In this document: piece by piece, positions 5,785 through 7,626 of the stretch
Position numbering within the stretch: position 1 is the stretch's first letter
Layout of the letters: each line of letters begins with the position of its first letter
Assembly: GCA_038230975.1 (NCBI GenBank)
Contig: JBBRMF010000249.1
Span: 1 to 7,626, forward strand
Length of the DNA: 7,626 bases
Origin: JANXVV01 sp038230975
Lineage (GTDB): Bacteria > Planctomycetota > Phycisphaerae > Tepidisphaerales > Tepidisphaeraceae
Direction: 5' to 3'
Made by a program: the position numbers and the translations under genes
The notes under the pieces: model-generated
Database searches by the model: none
What the model was told of the DNA's origin: nothing
What the model saw: only the letters and a program-made list of their open reading frames with translations

Positions 5785-5804
5785 TTGGCGGGAGTACCCG
5801 CCAA
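5785..5804. repeat. Perfect hairpin with AGTA loop
   Basis: TTGGCGGG (5785-5792) and CCCGCCAA (5797-5804) form a perfect 8-bp stem closed by an AGTA loop. The core CGGGAGTACC (5789-5798) is identical to the loop region of the REP-like palindrome at 253-262. This suggests that both belong to one repeat class or share a conserved loop. Confidence 0.55.
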
Positions 5805-5823
5805 AATTGCGGAGCGCCGCAAT
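5803..5823 (-). terminator. Intrinsic terminator of the propeller lipoprotein gene
   Basis: Read on the minus strand, ATTGCGG (5823-5817) pairs with CCGCAAT (5812-5806) around a CGCT loop. T residues follow the stem, with TTTT at 5806-5803 counting the last stem base. It lies about 60 bases past the lipoprotein stop codon and faces the plus-strand terminator at 5686-5705, insulating the two convergent units. Confidence 0.55.
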
Positions 5824-5825
5824 CC

Positions 5826-5843
5826 ATGGCCAAGATGGCCAAG
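5826..5843. repeat. Two tandem copies of ATGGCCAAG
   Basis: The nine-base unit ATGGCCAAG occurs twice head-to-tail with no difference, and each copy contains the palindrome TGGCCA. The pair is enclosed by GCCGCA (5816-5821) and TGCGGC (5853-5858), so several alternative foldings are possible. No gene is visible here. Confidence 0.5.
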
Positions 5844-5883
5844 CCACGCGAATGCGGCAGATTCTGTTGAACTGTGATTGAGA

Positions 5884-7458
5884 TCAGGGCTGGGTAGCTG
5901 GTGCGGCGATAGGGACGAGGGCAAAGAGCTTACCGGTGCCTTTTGAGATTTTTTCGCGGCCGCTGGGTTTGTACTCGACTTCACCAAAATCCAGAATGTA
6001 CATCACACCGTTGGCGGCGATCTTCACGTCGATGGGTCGTTCCAGGGCGATGCCTTTGCGATCGGTCTTGCTGAACGGACGGGATTGGGTGTTGTGAATG
6101 AATTCTTCGACTTTGCCGCCATTGACGTCGACGCGAACCAATTTGTAACCGACCGGTGATTTAAGTTCATACCCGCTCGTGGCGAAGGGAGCCCGGTCGC
6201 CGCTCATGGCGATGATGGCATCACCGCGCCATCGTTTGAACGGTCCGGAGCCTGGGACAAACGCGAGTTTGGCAGCTCCGGACAGAGGCGGGAATTTAGC
6301 CTTCACAAGCGATTGAACGTTCTCGTTGATTTCCCGCAGGCCACTCGCGCGGCGATTGACCACCGACACCAGATTTTCGAAACCGCCCGGCAAAATCAGT
6401 GGAATGGGCGGGAGAAATTGTTTGTCGGTGATCGGTTGGAGATCCGCGCTGTAGTCAGGGAATCCAAAATCAACCGGTGGCCCGCCATAGAAGATGCGGA
6501 GCAGGGAGTCCGGATCATCTTTTACAGGGCGGGAACCGCGCATTTCCATGCCGTCATTTGTCACGTACAAGACGTTGTTTTCGTTGAACGCCAACCCGCG
6601 CGGAACACGGATTCCGAAAGCCTCAACCTGTTTGTCCCCGCCCATTAGCGCCACAGAGTATACGGCACTGGTAGGATTTCCATTTGCGGCTTTGTTGATG
6701 TGAGCGCGATTGCTCATGCCGAACGGTTGATAAGGACCGCAGTTGACAATTTCGCTGCCACCGAAAAGCCCGGCAAAGGGATTTTTGGTTTCGAAGCGAA
6801 GACCAAGTAGTTCGAGATCTTGATAGGCCTGATCGCAAAACTGGCGATGTTTGCGGAACCAGCGCAGGTTGTCGAGCCCGACAATCCCGCTATTGGTTGC
6901 GGAGCCGACGCCGAAGTAAAGGCGCTCATTGGGGCCGACGACCATGTCGGTGACGCCGAAATCACCTTGAGCAGGCAGGTCGCCGATGATTGTTTCGTGA
7001 GTCCCGTCATATCCGAAACGTGTGATGACACCGCGGCCACCCACATCTCGATGACTGACATAAACGCGATGGTGCTCGGCGATCATTCCACCGATCGGAC
7101 CATAGATCTGAAATCCGGGCTGCAACGGGCTGAACGGGATTCGATGGTCGTAAGGATAAACGAGCGATAGCGTGAAATTTGGCTTTAAGGCATAAATCCG
7201 AGGCTCATCCCCATCGATTCCGCCTTCGGCGATGAGAAGCGTTCCATCGCTTGCGTCAATCGCGATGGCGGTGGGGGCGTTCAGATTCGAGACGATCTGC
7301 TTTAATTCAAATTCAGCCGGACACTCGACCAGGGCTCGATCGAGCCGGATTTGTTCTTTGGGCCGATAGACAACGGGTCCCTGCGCGCAACCCCCGACCC
7401 ACCAAGCGGTCAGGCAAAACGCCAAAAGCAGACCCCTGTTAAACTCATTTCGCATCAT
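5884..7458 (-). CDS. Lipoprotein with glucose/sorbosone dehydrogenase-type beta-propeller
   Basis: A 524-residue exported protein. The N-terminus MMRNEFNRG carries a basic start, a hydrophobic stretch (10-21) and a lipobox VGGC with Cys24 as the likely lipidated residue, so the mature protein should be anchored to a membrane facing the periplasm. The rest resembles the PQQ-type glucose/sorbosone dehydrogenase propeller family: blade-like repeats such as LNAPTAIAIDASDGTLLIAE (59-78), GVTDMVVGPNERLYFGVGS (168-186), RVPRGLAFNENNVLYVTNDG (284-303), FGFPDY (331-336), GDAIIAMSGD (412-421) and RPIDVKIAANGVMYILDFGE (474-493). The final blade motif is the usual closing one. No haem-binding CXXCH is present. 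A loop at about 188-250 (LDNLRWFRKHRQFCDQ...) looks like an insertion. Sugar-oxidising activity is inferred from family only. The start at 7458 is chosen because AAGGTGG lies eight bases upstream; the frame opens at 7497, but that would spoil the signal peptide and lacks a ribosome-binding site. The gene is single and convergent with the terpene pair. Confidence 0.85.
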   Translation of the reverse strand: MMRNEFNRGLLLAFCLTAWWVGGCAQGPVVYRPKEQIRLDRALVECPAEFELKQIVSNLNAPTAIAIDASDGTLLIAEGGIDGDEPRIYALKPNFTLSLVYPYDHRIPFSPLQPGFQIYGPIGGMIAEHHRVYVSHRDVGGRGVITRFGYDGTHETIIGDLPAQGDFGVTDMVVGPNERLYFGVGSATNSGIVGLDNLRWFRKHRQFCDQAYQDLELLGLRFETKNPFAGLFGGSEIVNCGPYQPFGMSNRAHINKAANGNPTSAVYSVALMGGDKQVEAFGIRVPRGLAFNENNVLYVTNDGMEMRGSRPVKDDPDSLLRIFYGGPPVDFGFPDYSADLQPITDKQFLPPIPLILPGGFENLVSVVNRRASGLREINENVQSLVKAKFPPLSGAAKLAFVPGSGPFKRWRGDAIIAMSGDRAPFATSGYELKSPVGYKLVRVDVNGGKVEEFIHNTQSRPFSKTDRKGIALERPIDVKIAANGVMYILDFGEVEYKPSGREKISKGTGKLFALVPIAAPATQP

Positions 7459-7466
7459 TCGTTCGG

Positions 7467-7473
7467 CCACCTT
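7467..7473 (-). promoter_or_regulatory. Ribosome-binding site deciding the lipoprotein start
   Basis: On the minus strand this reads AAGGTGG, eight bases before the first of two adjacent ATG codons at 7458-7453. This start places the basic residues and hydrophobic core directly at the N-terminus, as a signal peptide requires. Confidence 0.65.
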
Positions 7474-7532
7474 AATCAAGACAAATGCAGAATGCAAAAT
7501 ACGCGATGTCTGGGAAAAGGAAATTGATGCAT

Positions 7533-7562
7533 GAATTGATCGGAAGTTTGAGAATTAATCGG
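7533..7562. promoter_or_regulatory. Direct repeats upstream of the lipoprotein gene
   Basis: GAATTGATCGG (7533-7543) and GAATTAATCGG (7552-7562) differ by one base and start 19 bases apart. A further AATTGAT occurs at 7522-7528. They lie 75-105 bases upstream of the lipoprotein start in an AT-richer stretch, a position compatible with a regulator site. This is suggestive only. I see no gene in 7474-7626. Confidence 0.25.
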
Positions 7563-7626
7563 GGTTCAACCAATTCTAATGAACTTTTCAGGTTGGTAGG
7601 TTGCCCGATGTCGGGTGCCACAGGTC

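Noticed and set aside
5649..5987. Minus-strand frames spanning the convergent gap
   Set aside because: They run through two terminator-like hairpins and into the end of the lipoprotein gene in a different frame. The products are low-complexity and unsupported by a ribosome-binding site.

Overview
The window looks like chromosomal DNA of a free-living bacterium of moderately high GC, most likely a planctomycete. That assignment is an inference. It rests on a lipid-anchored sugar-dehydrogenase-like propeller, a terpene-synthase/CrtC-like pair, GC-rich palindromic intergenic repeats of a kind I associate with planctomycetes, and a small Lys-rich protein whose start resembles a short conserved planctomycete family (from memory, not searched). 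There are no tRNAs, rRNAs, CRISPR arrays, transposases or phage genes.

Layout. The left half is read on the minus strand. From right to left it holds sucD (succinyl-CoA synthetase alpha subunit, 2458-3363), a small three-helix membrane protein (1941-2285), an RhlE-like DEAD-box RNA helicase with a His/Pro-rich tail (285-1763), and the first 28 codons of a small protein that leaves the window at base 1. Divergent from sucD, on the plus strand, is a two-gene unit with overlapping stop and start. It holds a squalene/phytoene synthase family enzyme (3555-4550) and a carotenoid 1,2-hydratase (CrtC)/AttH-like protein (4547-5665). Convergent to that unit is a minus-strand lipoprotein with a glucose/sorbosone-dehydrogenase-type beta-propeller (5884-7458). 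The last 168 bases are the upstream region of that lipoprotein gene.

No gene-free stretch exceeds 300 bases, but the gaps are rich in structure. The gap at 87-284 holds two imperfect palindromes. The convergent gap at 5666-5883 holds two hairpin-plus-T-run terminators facing each other, with a 16-bp inverted repeat and another perfect hairpin between them. The gap at 2286-2457 holds a hairpin past the sucD stop. The 191-base divergent gap at 3364-3554 holds a promoter-like pair and a 13-bp perfect dyad in front of sucD.

How the genes relate. The two plus-strand genes probably act together in a C30/C40 terpenoid (squalene or carotenoid) route. The synthase would condense two prenyl diphosphates and the CrtC-like protein would modify the acyclic product. 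No desaturase, isomerase or cyclase is visible here. sucD is a TCA-cycle gene without its partner sucC in the window. The helicase, the small membrane protein and the lipoprotein are not obviously part of one pathway. I see no complete novel system; the terpene gene pair and the palindromic intergenic elements are the most useful leads.
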